In this document: positions 11,021 to 21,774 of the stretch, piece after piece
How the letters are laid out: the number at the start of each line of letters is the position of its first letter
Numbering within the stretch: position 1 is the first letter of the stretch
Origin: Fonsecaea monophora
Lineage: Eukaryota; Ascomycota; Eurotiomycetes; Chaetothyriales; Herpotrichiellaceae
Direction: 5' to 3'
Assembly (NCBI RefSeq): GCF_001642475.1
Contig: NW_019174015.1
Span: 62,001-126,000, forward strand
Length of the DNA stretch: 64,000 nt
Notes under the pieces: model-generated
Databases searched by the model: none
The model's input: the letters and a program-made list of their open reading frames with translations, nothing else
Told to the model about the DNA's origin: nothing
Made by a program: the position numbers and the translations under genes

Positions 11021-11776
11021 CCTCCCCATCTACCGACTGGGTACATTGGTAATGTATGCATGTACATATACCGTGAAGGGAGAGGGCAGGGGTTAATTAA
11101 TAGTGGCCACCATGTCTTCCTTCCTGGATGGATTTGATTGATTGATTGATTGATGCCTGAAAACGGGGACATAACCTTGCTCTTAATATCATGTACGTAT
11201 GTAATGTACATACAAGTACAGTGGACAGTGCTTTTCTGGACAACAAACTACGGGGGAAAGCGAAGCAGCAATCTTTTTTTCTGACTTGGACATTGAGGGG
11301 GAGCGCAGACGATAGAATCACTTTGATGGCACATGATGGCTCAATAGCCTCGACTTGGTCTGTCGATGGTCTGGCTGAGAATAAAGAGCGTAATGACCAG
11401 ATAGAATTTGCTTTCTTGTCTCTCTCAGAAAGCTGGGTTGACTTTGTCTCACTCCGTTGCTATAACGCAAGATCCTCCGCGGCGATTCACCCAAGCTAGA
11501 AGATTTTCTCATTCACGGTGTTTGTCGCAATCCCAAGAAAAAGAGTGGCGCCCAAACCCATCGCCCTGGCTACTCCGGCCCTCTTGGTGTATTTCCTTCC
11601 CTTGCTATCGCTTACAAGTACACTGCAGATGTTGGTCTCTTTCTTGCCAGTCATCAAGGTCTGACTCCGACCCATTGCCTAACGCCCTGCGCCCTTGCTC
11701 AAATCATTTGCTCACCCTAGTATGTTCCAATCAGTACCAAAGCCAGCCAAATCCCTGACTTGCACCCAATACGCCG
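11021..11776. other. convergent intergenic region
   Basis: 3' flanks of the Cys-rich protein gene and the gluconokinase gene. A GATT tandem and a TGTACATACAAGTACA segment at 11205-11220 are the only structured parts. Small frames at 11191-11758 lack motifs and are not called. Confidence 0.6.
11135..11155. repeat. TGAT/GATT tetranucleotide microsatellite
   Basis: About five uninterrupted copies of GATT in the 3' flank of the wall protein gene. A shorter run of the same unit occurs near 44345. Confidence 0.9.
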
Positions 11777-12506
11777 TCACTGGCCTTGTTGCGGCACTGC
11801 CAGCTCATCATATTCTTTCAACTTGCGTTGCACGAGCTCGAGTGCATGTCGCTTGACCAGTTCTTTATCCTCCCTCACATCGACTTGCATGACATCCCAC
11901 TCAAGCTCTTCCTCCGGCTCCTCCAACGTGGCCATCTGGCTGTGCACCATCCCTTCTTTCATGTAGTGACCGACTCGCGCAGCCACTCTCGCTTGCAGCG
12001 TTACTTCGTCAACCTTGAGGTAGATGAAGTGGACTTGGACAGACGGATGATCGTAGTTGGCGACGCGAATGACGTCGCGATATTTGCGCTTCAGGGCCGA
12101 ACATGTGACAATGACGGAATTGGAGGTTTGAAGCCTTTTGATGGCTTCTTCTCGGAGGGTGATCAGCCAATCCCAGCGGTCAGCGTCTGTCAGCGGGATT
12201 CCTGAGGCCATTTTTTGCTTGTTGGCAGTAGGATGATACTGTGCATTTATTTAGTCTAGACGCACACAAATCGAGGACAGAGGCGCATACATCATCACCC
12301 TCGATGTAGGGTAACGACAACTCAGCAGCAAGGTGCTGAGCTACCGTAGTCTTTCCACATCCTGCAGGACCAGTAATGATCCAAATGTGTTCCAGGTGAT
12401 CGGTCCCGTTTTGCATGGCTCGTGCAGAGGCCCCGTAATTTGAAGAAATCGGTCGATGAGGGTGCCGAAAGGGATGAGGTCTACTCGATCGTTCTGTCGA
12501 CAGCAT
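11777..12506 (-). CDS. gluconokinase
   Basis: Phosphorylates D-gluconate to 6-phosphogluconate with ATP, feeding the pentose phosphate pathway. Exons are 12506-12291 and 12238-11777 with a 52-nt intron (GTATGC to CACAG), giving 225 aa. The P-loop is G-P-A-G-C-G-K-T-T at about 46-54. The family signature E-G-D-D-Y-H-P-T-A-N then K-M-A-S-G-I-P-L-T-D-x-D-R is restored exactly by the splice. T-C-S-A-L-K-R-x-Y-R-D follows. Length fits the family with a short N-terminal extension. The first ATG of the frame is used; a Met at residue 31, just before the P-loop strand, would give a core-only protein and is a real alternative. Confidence 0.93.
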
Positions 12507-14011
12507 GGCGGCGTATGTCAGGCAAAGCAAACGGGTGATGTCACGGTTGAAGCGAACACGAGATACGGCGCTTAGTGCCGGGGGGAGACACGCGAGCAAA
12601 CAAAGGCAATGAGCGACAGGAATAGTGCGTGGGGTTCAAGCAAGTCAAGTATAAGAGAGATGAAGAGTAAAAGAACCGGTCACTTACTGGGGAGGAGGGT
12701 TGGGATATAAAGAAGTAGCACATAAAGGGGGGCGGATGTAGGGTTGAGGATTGCCGTTCAGGTTCACCAAACTTGCTTTTTGGGGTGGCGGTCAGTGCTG
12801 GAATTCTGGATGGGAAAGAATTCGAAAGACTCGAGATGGCTGAATGTCGTACAGAGCTGGATTCGATCCAGGGTGACAGTTGCCCGGTCTTACCCCACAC
12901 GCTGAAGTCCACTTAGGACGGTGGTTCTGCCGGTTAATATCTGGCGATGATGACCAGGTGGCAGGATCAGATCAGGTCCAAGTCGCGGACTGCGGCACCA
13001 AGATGACCGTCTGAAGCTTAAGGAGAATAGTGATTGACGTGGAATCGAGGCCCCCAGGAGACAGAGTTCTCGTATTGATCGGGGAAGCAGTAACAAGGAC
13101 TGAATGGTGCTAGAGACTTTGGAGAATGTGCGGCCTGCGGGGAAGACGGAAAAGATTCCAAGTGATCGGCAATTGAACCATCAGCCTTTTGACACTGGAG
13201 GGCAATCCCCGTCAGTTACCGTTGCCGATGAGAGGCGTTGAGGAGGAGGACGACGATGAGGAGATCCAAAGAGTTGGGAGAGTCTCGACCAAGAGTACCA
13301 TCCGTCCTCTCGGGACACAGATAAGACTCAAAGACTCCATACCCGCCACATGCTTATCGTTCAGAAACTCTTCTCTGGCTTCACATCTGACTGGTCTTGT
13401 CTTGGCCCAACGGTCGGAAAGTCACAAACTTGCAGAGCTTTGTACCGGATTCATGTCTTCACGGAGGTCCGTCTCGAGGCAGGCACATGGTCGATATGAA
13501 GCCCAAAACATTCGCCGCAGGACAGTGAAGAAGGGCATGGGTATGTTGGAGATGATGTAGGCGATGCCTTATCACCCACTCGCGACACGATGGGCACGGA
13601 CTCGAGGATCCTCTGGTATATTCCATACCTTTGCCCTAGGCTAGCCGGGTCTCTGAATGCTGTAGGAAGATTGTTGACGGGAGGTGGTGAAGAGAATCAA
13701 CGCGCAGGCAAAACCAAGTGTAGAAGCGCTTGTCGCTTAAGATTGATGGGGGCTTGGCACTCATCTTGGGGCAGCACGGATGGCTAAGCGCAGCTGCGGT
13801 TCCAGAGAACGACGTACCTAGGTAGCCAGGCAGCCAGGCTCGCTAGGGCATGATTGTCGCCTGTTATACAAAGTGTAGCGCAGCTCACATCTTTTGAACA
13901 CAACATTTCTGCTGCATCTCCCATATCCTCAGGCAATATTCTCCTCACAGCATCCCAACCGCTAGATAACTACACCTGCAGCATCCCCTTCCGTCCCCCA
14001 CCTTGTCTACC
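12507..14011. other. long divergent intergenic region
   Basis: About 1.5 kb between leftward gluconokinase and rightward VPS26. I see no convincing gene. A motif-free plus-strand frame ending at 13560 starts from TTG and is rejected. TACCTAGGTAGCCAGGCAGC near 13816 is a small imperfect repeat. The gluconokinase 5' UTR probably occupies the first part. Confidence 0.6.
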
Positions 14012-15443
14012 ATGTCAGCATTCTTCTTCTCAACTCCGGTCGATATCGACATTGTCCTCGAAGACGCCGACGAGCGACAAACTGTCGATGTTAAGCTCGA
14101 CAAGAACAGGCGGGAAAAGGCACCCCTATATCTCGATGGCGAGTCTGTTAAAGGCGCCGTCACAATAAGACCAAAGGATGGGAAAAGGCTGGAACACACG
14201 GGTATCAAGGTCCAATTCATCGGTCTGATAGGTATGCCACAATAGAACTGCGCTTTGGCTGGGTCACCCTTGGGATCTGACTCTAGCTTGTCTAGAAATG
14301 TTCTTCGACCGGGGAAATCATTACGAGTTCTTGTCGCTAGGACAGGAACTTGCTGCGCCGGGGGAGCTCCAACATCCTCAGACCTTCCCATTCAACTTCA
14401 AGAACGTCGAAAAACAGTACGAGTCATACAACGGCATCAACGTCAAGCTCCGATACTTTGTGCGCGTCACAGTCTCGAGAAGGATGGCCGATGTTATTCG
14501 GGAAAAGGACATTTGGGTCTACTCATATCGGATACCGCCGGAGACAAACAGCTCAATCAAGATGGATGTCGGCATTGAAGACTGTTTGCACATCGAGTTC
14601 GAATACTCCAAGAGCAAATACCACCTCAAAGATGTCATTGTTGGGAGAATCTACTTCTTACTGGTCAGACTGAAGATCAAACATATGGAGCTGTCTATTA
14701 TCCGACGGGAGACGACTGGTGTCGCCCCCAATCAATACAATGAGAGCGAGACGTTGGTGCGGTTTGAGGTACGTGGTCGATATCTTTGCATGGTCCTTGA
14801 TGCTCACGGTTGATTCCAGATTATGGACGGTTCTCCATCGAGAGGTATGATATCCCCTCTTTCCCCGATGCGCTTGTGCATGGAGTTTCGCTCTATGCCA
14901 ATGCTTTGAGTCGTGGGACAAGGACGAGTAACAATGATATACTGACGAGGGACCAGGCGAAACGATCCCCATTCGACTGTTCTTGGGAGGCTTTGACCTG
15001 ACCCCGACCTTCCGAGAGGTGAACAAGAAATATTCCACCAGATATTACCTCAGTCTGGTGTTGATTGACGAAGGTACGTTCCTATGATATGCTCCGCCTT
15101 TGAATGAGTCGTCCAATCCCTGTCTTTGTGAGAGCCATTGAGCCTTTTCAGCCTTTCAAACATGCCTGCACTGCTGTTCCCCCACTCGAGGCTCATCTTC
15201 AATTGCCGACACGTGCCAAAATTCCCCACGCTAGGCCTGGTATCCGACTTCTCAATACCCGTTTAATGTTGGATTCCACCTTTTGATCCAGCTGACATTG
15301 TGCAAATAGATGCCCGCCGCTACTTCAAACAGTCAGAAATAGTGCTCTACCGACAGGCGCCCGAACTAGCTCCCCCACTAGCAACAGACCAACCTGGTGC
15401 TGGCGGCAAATTGCCCATCCACACACCGCCGACACCTGCCTAA
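14012..15443 (+). CDS. VPS26: retromer subunit Vps26
   Basis: Arrestin-fold subunit of the retromer cargo-selective complex (Vps26-Vps29-Vps35), which returns sorting receptors from endosomes to the Golgi. Five exons fit: 14012-14231, 14296-14768, 14820-14844, 14957-15073 and 15310-15443, giving 322 aa. Clear family blocks are M-S-A-F-F-F-S-T-P-V-D-I-D-I near the start, F-D-R-G-N-H-Y-E-F, then E-L-A-A-P-G-E-L-Q, and I-P-I-R-L-F-L-G-G before a T-P-T-F block. Y-Y-L-S-L-V-L-I-D-E is followed by R-R-Y-F-K-Q-S-E-I after the last splice. Exon 3 is only 25 nt. The last intron is long for this window (236 nt). The tail is Pro-rich. The gene converges on MON2. Confidence 0.95.
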
Positions 15444-16103
15444 ACCAGGAAACCTCCTCCTCGCATTCGCCATTGGCCATGAAGATCTTCGCCGGGAAAA
15501 TCTTTCTACCAGAGATGCAGGCGTCTGGATAGGGTTACAATGCACAGAGGGACTCGACCCAAAATGGGCAATATTCCGCGTCGAATTGTGTACCTTCACA
15601 TTGCCATTGGGCATCTCATAAGTGACACACACCACCATGTCTGCAAGTCTAATCCGGGTTTCCACGCGGCGAGTTTCGAGTCTGGCCCAGAGTACAACGT
15701 CAAATCCGGGGATTCTACCGGCTCTTCCTCGAAGAATGTGCTGTGGAATGGCACGCTGGAAGCTATGGACTCAATCCACCAGTCCCCCCAGTGGGCGCCA
15801 CAGAGTCACTCGAGTACATAGGCAGCCTGCCGACCTTGACTCCAAGGATTTCTCCAATGACTCAATGCGCATTACCCCGAAGTTTGGGTGGATTGATGGC
15901 GATCGCCCTCCATACTTCATCAAACACAATATTTTCCATGCGCCCGATTTGTCTCTCAGTTCTATATTTCCTCATGTGTCTTTCTCCTCTTGAAAACATG
16001 CGGTGATACATTCGTGCTCCGAGCTCCCGATCGTGATATTCAGAGTCGTTGGCAACAACCTTAGCCTTCCATCTTCTCGAACAGCCCCGAAGAAACTCCT
16101 TTT
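15444..16103. other. convergent intergenic region between VPS26 and MON2
   Basis: 3' flanks of both genes. Several overlapping plus-strand frames are open here; the one with a good start context is listed separately as a doubtful small gene. No terminator or repeat stands out. Confidence 0.5.
15637..15993 (+). CDS. doubtful small ORF, presequence-like N-terminus
   Basis: The ATG at 15637 sits in a strong start context (ACCACCATGTC). The 118-codon frame begins M-S-A-S-L-I-R-V-S-T-R-R-V, basic and Ser-rich with no acidic residue for about 45 positions, as in mitochondrial presequences. The rest matches no family I recognise, and two other frames of the same stretch also read as plausible protein. 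It lies 193 bp after VPS26 on the same strand, so it may simply be 3' UTR. An intron could also join frames. Confidence 0.2.
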   Translation: MSASLIRVSTRRVSSLAQSTTSNPGILPALPRRMCCGMARWKLWTQSTSPPSGRHRVTRVHRQPADLDSKDFSNDSMRITPKFGWIDGDRPPYFIKHNIFHAPDLSLSSIFPHVSFSS

Positions 16104-19100
16104 CTACTCGATGCCCAGAAACCCCCAATCCTCTGCCACAACCCTGGCCCAGCTGTCTAGAGCCGCTTCGATCGCCTTGCCCGGCCCGTCATCCTGCCAC
16201 GCGCGTGCCCCGGGGCCTTGTAATCTCGGCAGCCCTTGCCAGAACTTCCGGACGCGCAGAATCAAGCCGTAGAGAACGCGGAGGTGGGCCTTGCCGTCGT
16301 CCACTTCGCTAACCCCCAGTCTCCGCATGGCAATGGGCAATCCTTGAGAAGGGTCCTTTTGCTTGAGATCTTGTGTCATCCTAGCAATCGCCTGACCGTC
16401 ACTCCTCAACTCAACGAACTTGGATAGCACAACCTGCAACTCCACCTGCTGGGGCTCTGGTGGCGGAGTAAGACCTCGCAGCCGCTGGTCTGCTAGAAAT
16501 GTCTTGCAAGGGTGCGCCACGCGCAATACGAGATAAGGGGCGGCTGCGCTTGCTAACTTGGAATATTCGATCCTGAGATCTCCCTGGTCCTTGGTACTTT
16601 CCGTAGGCCGCTGCAGCGATACAAGCCCAAATAGCGCATCCAACGCTGCGTAGCAAATGCTGCGTCTCACGGCAAACACCGGCCGGTGGACACTCCCAGG
16701 TCTCGTCACTAGCAAGTCTTTCAATGGGTCATTAGTGAGATCATCTGGAATGTCGTAAAACCAAGGGTTCGCGAGCAGTGATGCCTGGAATATGACAACG
16801 GCATACTCCTTGCATGCGTCTTCCCGGACCTCTTCTGACAGCTGGAAGATGGGAACAATGGCATCATGCAGAAGCCGGAAATGTTCGATGTCAAACGTCT
16901 CATCTTCGAGAATTGTCTCTTCAGTGTAACCTGAACCAGGCGGGTTGGGTAGACCACCAGAATTCAGGATACTAACGGCGATGGAGATGATGTCGGGTGC
17001 CAAACCACCTAGGTGAGGGCGATCCACTGACCGTGACCTTCTGTGGCTCACATGTTTCTGCAAGGCTTCGAGCATCACCACTGCAGTGACGGTGGCATTC
17101 CTCCATAACGGTGCTTGACTGTTCGTGGGGATCTTGGTGTATTTCGTGTTGATGATCGCGGAAAGCACTTGGCATGCTCTTTGCACGGCTAAATTGTCGA
17201 TAAAATGCTCGTCCTCCGCGTACTCCAGAATCAAGTTCCGCAGGTTATCCAAACATGTAGAGGCAAATGCTATGAACGTTGGCTTCTGCGCAGATTTCGA
17301 GATGGCTGACTTCTTATGTTGGGGACCAATCCTCCCATCCTGAATATTAAGGGCGAGACTTAGCATTCTGAGCATGAACTGGGAAAACTCTGACACTTGG
17401 CCACGCAAGAGGGATTTCAGGATTGCCATGCACTGCAAGGCCTCCTTCTGTTCCGGTGCCAGAGCTTTTATGTCATTTGTGTAAGGAGGATGCAGACACA
17501 GCAGAATTCCGCACTCGATGGCGTTCATTAGCATAGGTGTTTGGCCTTGCATATAATTCGAAACAGCGACGGGCCTGGTCTTGTACGCTTCGACCAGGAC
17601 ATTAGCATGCGAAGTGAACGCTTGTTGATTCGACGGTCCATCACCGGCCACATGGTGAGGTTCAGAGTCTTGTCCAATCTTTGCAGGATGATAGTCTGTC
17701 CAAAGCTGCATTGGACGCACAATCAGATCTTCATCCACGTCTCCCAAGATCGACAGCGCGGAAAGAAGTTTTGACAAATTCGAAAAGGCCAACGAAGACG
17801 CAACCAGCGAGCTCGTACTTAGGAGAGACTTCAAAACGTCCATAGTACGGAGCCATGTGTTGCTAAAGTCATTGTGGGTGGCGACCACTGTTAGATTCTG
17901 AGATATAATCTGAATAATACCCTCCGTCAGTTGAGCCGCGGAGTCCATCCAGTCGCTCTGATCGCTCTTGTCTGCTGCATACTGAGTGATGCAAAATCTA
18001 ACAGTGTCGAGCAGACCACCTTCGAGCATGATTGCCCATGTATTTGGGCTTAGCGCCTCGCTCGAGGCATCAAGCATCTTTAGTAGGATTTTGATGGCTG
18101 CGTTTCGAACATCTGCACGCTCATCTTTGCACAATTCAATCAACTGCAGTAAAATGACACTCCAGATTAATCCAGAAGACTCGGAGTTTGCGGTGACTGA
18201 TTCAATCCGGCTCTCCAGAGTTGGCATGGAAGAGAGATCGATCGTCTCGATCCTTGACAAAGCTTGAGAGGCGAGACTCCACAGGACAGTCGTGCTTGTT
18301 AACGCCACGTTCAAGTCATAATACTGAGAGCCAAATTGACGCAGAAGTTGAGCCAGTTTTGCGAGCGAAGCAGTATCCAGAACACCGAGAAAGTCCGAGG
18401 CAATCAGCTGTATAGATCTGAATGCGACTCTTAATATCTGAGCCGTCTGCGCATGATTTTCGGCCTGTTCCGTGGATGCATCGATAGGCGGCGGTCGTGC
18501 CTGTCCCCTCTTCGCGAACGATATTGACAGTATCTCGAGGGCGATAGGCCAGCAGTTGTTCAGAGATTCTCCGCTATGGCTAAGCATACTTTCAAGAGAA
18601 TCTAGAAGTCTCTTGTGGATTTCCAGCTCGACACCATCATACCTTCGACTGGGGGTCTCATCAAAGAAATCTAACTGTTGTAAGAGGGATCGCAAGCAGC
18701 GGGATCTAATGGTATCGGCCTCGCTGGCTTCGAAACGTGGGTCATCCAACAACTTGACTGTCTCCATCGAGATCAAGTCCAATATGCTCGCAGATTGTAT
18801 GCGATGATTGTCAGCAACACTGGTGTCATGAGAGAGGCGCAGCAAACGACTTGCAATTAGATCCCAGGAACAGGCTTGCTCTGCAGAAGATGCGAAGCGG
18901 TATATGTTGATGCGCGACAAATCGCTGAGCTTGTTAAGCACGAACCCGATCTCCAGATCAAGCGTTTTTGACTTTGTCCACAGACCAGATACACTTCGAG
19001 AGACATGATGTGCAGGTCTTGGAGCCCCTAGACGAGTTGGTGAGATAGGAGAACCAAGGCTTTGCTCCGCGGGTTGCGAATCACCTTCCGCATCACTTTG

Positions 19101-21344
19101 TCCAAGCAGGCGGAATAAGGCATGCACAATAACCGCAAACGCCTCGGCGCTAAAACTTCGTGTGCTGTCGAGCATTCGCTTTGTTGCCGCCTGGACGGCG
19201 GCTATCTCTGTCGAGAGAGTTGTCTGACCGTCGTGACCCATCCTCGGACTTTCTGATTGCGAGGTTGCCGCAACCGTGTTTGGCATTGCAATCAAAGCTT
19301 CAACCGTCTGCATGGTTTCAATGAGGATGAACCAAGCATCCTCTTCTAGCGTCGGCCCGAGAGCAATACCAAGGTTTAGCAACGCCCGAAGACAAAGCAG
19401 GTGCCTGACGTTGAGCGGTGAACTGCTGACCTGGAAAGTGGGTGTCGGCGGTGGCTCAGCTGGAGATTTAAGCACATCGTTGAAAAACCCATGTTCAGCA
19501 TTTGTGGCTCGAGGGGATTTGAGACTTTGAGAGGCTGCTATGAAGCTACTCGCATTGGAAGGTATGGATGCTTTTGCCAAAGTTGTGAGCAAGGCATCTC
19601 TGGGTGTGGAGAGCTCGAGCACACCCGAAACCTGGGCCAATTTTTGAACTGATCGGATCAACATATGGTAAAACTCAGAGTCCAGTGCGGCATTGAGGAA
19701 CGTTGAGCAAGTCGCAAGCGCGGCGGGCCAGCAGGACTCGATGAGATCTGCAGATGTCCGGATCTGCGCGTATAATCGATGGTTTGTCAAGGTCAGAGGA
19801 TTGATGAGCCGCTGATATTTCTGAGAGGCAGAAGTTGGACGAATGGGTCTCCGTGCGGCATCGTCGTCTGTCCGGTCTGTGGCAGAACTATCTCTGCGGC
19901 CCAGTTCCGATGAGTCTCGTTGAGCGACTCGGCTCGGAACACTCAGTGGCATAATGAACTTTGACAGGCCATCACATAGATGTGAGATGCAACCCAGCAC
20001 CAGAGTGTAGATATAAGTGCTTGGGATTGCAGGGGGAGTGTTCTTCTCGGGTTGATCCATCAGACGAACAGCCACGACACTCCAATCGACGCTGATACCA
20101 GTAGTATTTGCGTCATTCGAGGTCACAGAGGTGATGGCACCACCCAAGCCTTGCGCCTCAATGGATGCAGCCTCTTCGCTCTTTGGGTCGGTTACACGCT
20201 GAACAGGAACAGTAGATTGGCGCCCAAGCCCGATCAACGATGGATCCTCCGCTGCGATACGGACTAATGCAGACATCAACTGGCCTATCAGTTTGACGGG
20301 GTCGTCTCCCTTGTCGAACAGACGAAAGGCTTCTCGGAACACGCTGAAGTCAGAGCAAAGAGTACGAAAGAACTCGAGGAAAAGAGCTCGTTTCCATGGT
20401 GGGTTGCCGTCCTTCTCCAGGGCAGCCATAAGTAGAGGTGTCATCTCTGCCAGTTGATCTCGGAGGTCTGCAGCCCGAGATTGAAACATTAGGAGCAAGA
20501 TAGACAGAGCGCGCGCCGTCATACCGAATGCATCCTTTCTCGCCAAGACACGCGACAGACCGTGCGCAAGGTTTTCCGGCCATGTCTGATCGCGGAGTCG
20601 GTCGGCTGTAAGGAGCGAATCGTAACTTGACAGAATGGTCTGCAGAGTTTCGAGCAAGAAGCCGATGGGTAGACTTTCCACTTTTAGATATTGCGGTTTT
20701 TGGTGGTCAAGCAGCAGACAAAAGTCATCGAAGAGCCGAACTGCATCGTCCAGAGAGGCACCTCTTGAATCTGCAGCTGAGAAGTCCTCTCCATCGTCCC
20801 CACCTGACGGCCTAAGACTTTCTCCCTGCACAGCCTTTTCAAACACCGCCGAGACTAACTGTTGGAAAGTCGCTGCAGCTGTGTTGCTCACAGCGGCCGT
20901 CCGGCTGGATTGGAGAGACGCACATAGCTCTAGAATTGTCGCAAGGAGGTCTCCATGTATGTCATCGGCATAGAGCTGGAGCAGAGAAGGCAGAGTCTGG
21001 AGGATTTTGAGTTGAGGCTCATAGCCTGCAGCAGCCCCATCACGGAAAGCGGCTAGGAGATCAGGTAGCCTCGTCCGAGCAAGGGCATTGCTTGCAGTCA
21101 GCCTCTGGATGCAGGCAGTTCCGGTGGTTGCTAGCTTGGTATTTTTGGTCCTGCAAGCGAGAAGAAAGGGTTCAATGAACAGAGGCCGCCGGCACAGGTC
21201 ACCGGCCAGTTGAGATTCGGATGTCACCGAGATTGTTTTGAGGTCAGCAAGCGACTGCTCGGCGGCGACGCGCACGTCATTGTTTCGTCGCTTCGAGTCT
21301 GATATGAGGCTCGCCAACTCGGACTGGAGAAATGCATGTGTCAT
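16104..21344 (-). CDS. MON2: Mon2 family Golgi/endosome traffic protein
   Basis: Large peripheral protein of the trans-Golgi and endosomes, related to Arf guanine-exchange factors outside the Sec7 domain and working with Dop1 and Neo1-type flippases in recycling. A single uninterrupted exon gives 1746 aa, in line with yeast and animal Mon2. The N-terminus has the DCB-like helical region (F-L-Q-S-E-L-A-S-L-I-S-D-S-K-R-R), with C-R-R-P-L-F-I-E-P-F-L-L-A-C further on. The middle has a Ser-rich stretch at about 455-500, and the C-terminal half is helical repeats with the conserved D-P-x-K-D-L-L region. I see no Sec7 catalytic motif, as expected. Absence of introns over 5.2 kb contrasts with its neighbour VPS26. 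Confidence 0.9.
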   Translation of the reverse strand: MTHAFLQSELASLISDSKRRNNDVRVAAEQSLADLKTISVTSESQLAGDLCRRPLFIEPFLLACRTKNTKLATTGTACIQRLTASNALARTRLPDLLAAFRDGAAAGYEPQLKILQTLPSLLQLYADDIHGDLLATILELCASLQSSRTAAVSNTAAATFQQLVSAVFEKAVQGESLRPSGGDDGEDFSAADSRGASLDDAVRLFDDFCLLLDHQKPQYLKVESLPIGFLLETLQTILSSYDSLLTADRLRDQTWPENLAHGLSRVLARKDAFGMTARALSILLLMFQSRAADLRDQLAEMTPLLMAALEKDGNPPWKRALFLEFFRTLCSDFSVFREAFRLFDKGDDPVKLIGQLMSALVRIAAEDPSLIGLGRQSTVPVQRVTDPKSEEAASIEAQGLGGAITSVTSNDANTTGISVDWSVVAVRLMDQPEKNTPPAIPSTYIYTLVLGCISHLCDGLSKFIMPLSVPSRVAQRDSSELGRRDSSATDRTDDDAARRPIRPTSASQKYQRLINPLTLTNHRLYAQIRTSADLIESCWPAALATCSTFLNAALDSEFYHMLIRSVQKLAQVSGVLELSTPRDALLTTLAKASIPSNASSFIAASQSLKSPRATNAEHGFFNDVLKSPAEPPPTPTFQVSSSPLNVRHLLCLRALLNLGIALGPTLEEDAWFILIETMQTVEALIAMPNTVAATSQSESPRMGHDGQTTLSTEIAAVQAATKRMLDSTRSFSAEAFAVIVHALFRLLGQSDAEGDSQPAEQSLGSPISPTRLGAPRPAHHVSRSVSGLWTKSKTLDLEIGFVLNKLSDLSRINIYRFASSAEQACSWDLIASRLLRLSHDTSVADNHRIQSASILDLISMETVKLLDDPRFEASEADTIRSRCLRSLLQQLDFFDETPSRRYDGVELEIHKRLLDSLESMLSHSGESLNNCWPIALEILSISFAKRGQARPPPIDASTEQAENHAQTAQILRVAFRSIQLIASDFLGVLDTASLAKLAQLLRQFGSQYYDLNVALTSTTVLWSLASQALSRIETIDLSSMPTLESRIESVTANSESSGLIWSVILLQLIELCKDERADVRNAAIKILLKMLDASSEALSPNTWAIMLEGGLLDTVRFCITQYAADKSDQSDWMDSAAQLTEGIIQIISQNLTVVATHNDFSNTWLRTMDVLKSLLSTSSLVASSLAFSNLSKLLSALSILGDVDEDLIVRPMQLWTDYHPAKIGQDSEPHHVAGDGPSNQQAFTSHANVLVEAYKTRPVAVSNYMQGQTPMLMNAIECGILLCLHPPYTNDIKALAPEQKEALQCMAILKSLLRGQVSEFSQFMLRMLSLALNIQDGRIGPQHKKSAISKSAQKPTFIAFASTCLDNLRNLILEYAEDEHFIDNLAVQRACQVLSAIINTKYTKIPTNSQAPLWRNATVTAVVMLEALQKHVSHRRSRSVDRPHLGGLAPDIISIAVSILNSGGLPNPPGSGYTEETILEDETFDIEHFRLLHDAIVPIFQLSEEVREDACKEYAVVIFQASLLANPWFYDIPDDLTNDPLKDLLVTRPGSVHRPVFAVRRSICYAALDALFGLVSLQRPTESTKDQGDLRIEYSKLASAAAPYLVLRVAHPCKTFLADQRLRGLTPPPEPQQVELQVVLSKFVELRSDGQAIARMTQDLKQKDPSQGLPIAMRRLGVSEVDDGKAHLRVLYGLILRVRKFWQGLPRLQGPGARAWQDDGPGKAIEAALDSWARVVAEDWGFLGIE

Positions 21345-21774
21345 CCCTGCTTCGCCTCATCATGGGCAGAGAGAAGGGAGCGTCGTACTGCTTGGTGTTG
21401 GTGGTACAAGAGAAGCAGCGCAATGTGGCTCAAGGTGGCCTTTCCAAGGCGGCCAATCAGATGCCGCCAAGGCTCGGCCATCTCTTTTAAGGACAAATGT
21501 AATGCTGCTTTATCGATCCGACCACCCCCTGACAGCCTTGTCCCATCGAGGTCTCGTCTATGGCGAGGGACCAGAGAACAGTCTCGAGGAGGAGATACAA
21601 CATGATTTAGTCAATTAGCTGGTTGAGGAGTGTCTCTCCTAGAATAAAATGCCAACCACACTGCAAATGTGAAGGGACATCGAGAGCATTACAGGTCAGA
21701 ACAAGAGTATACAAAACATCAAGGGGTAGAACCCGGCCCGTGAGAAGACCACGGAAGGGACAAAGACCCTGAAC
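21345..21774. other. intergenic, MON2 upstream region
   Basis: MON2 promoter and 5' UTR plus the 3' flank of the membrane protein gene, all leftward. Motif-free plus-strand frames overlap the MON2 start. Nothing else seen. Confidence 0.6.

Noticed and set aside
10024..11052. Second long open frame (about 340 codons) across the Cys-rich wall protein gene
   Set aside because: It is the shifted frame of a repetitive Thr/Cys-coding sequence, is rich in Arg/His/Asp, and has no signal peptide or domain. The other frame has signal peptide, Cys modules and GPI tail.
13189..13560. 123-codon plus-strand frame between gluconokinase and VPS26
   Set aside because: It starts at TTG, has no motif, and lies in the divergent promoter region.
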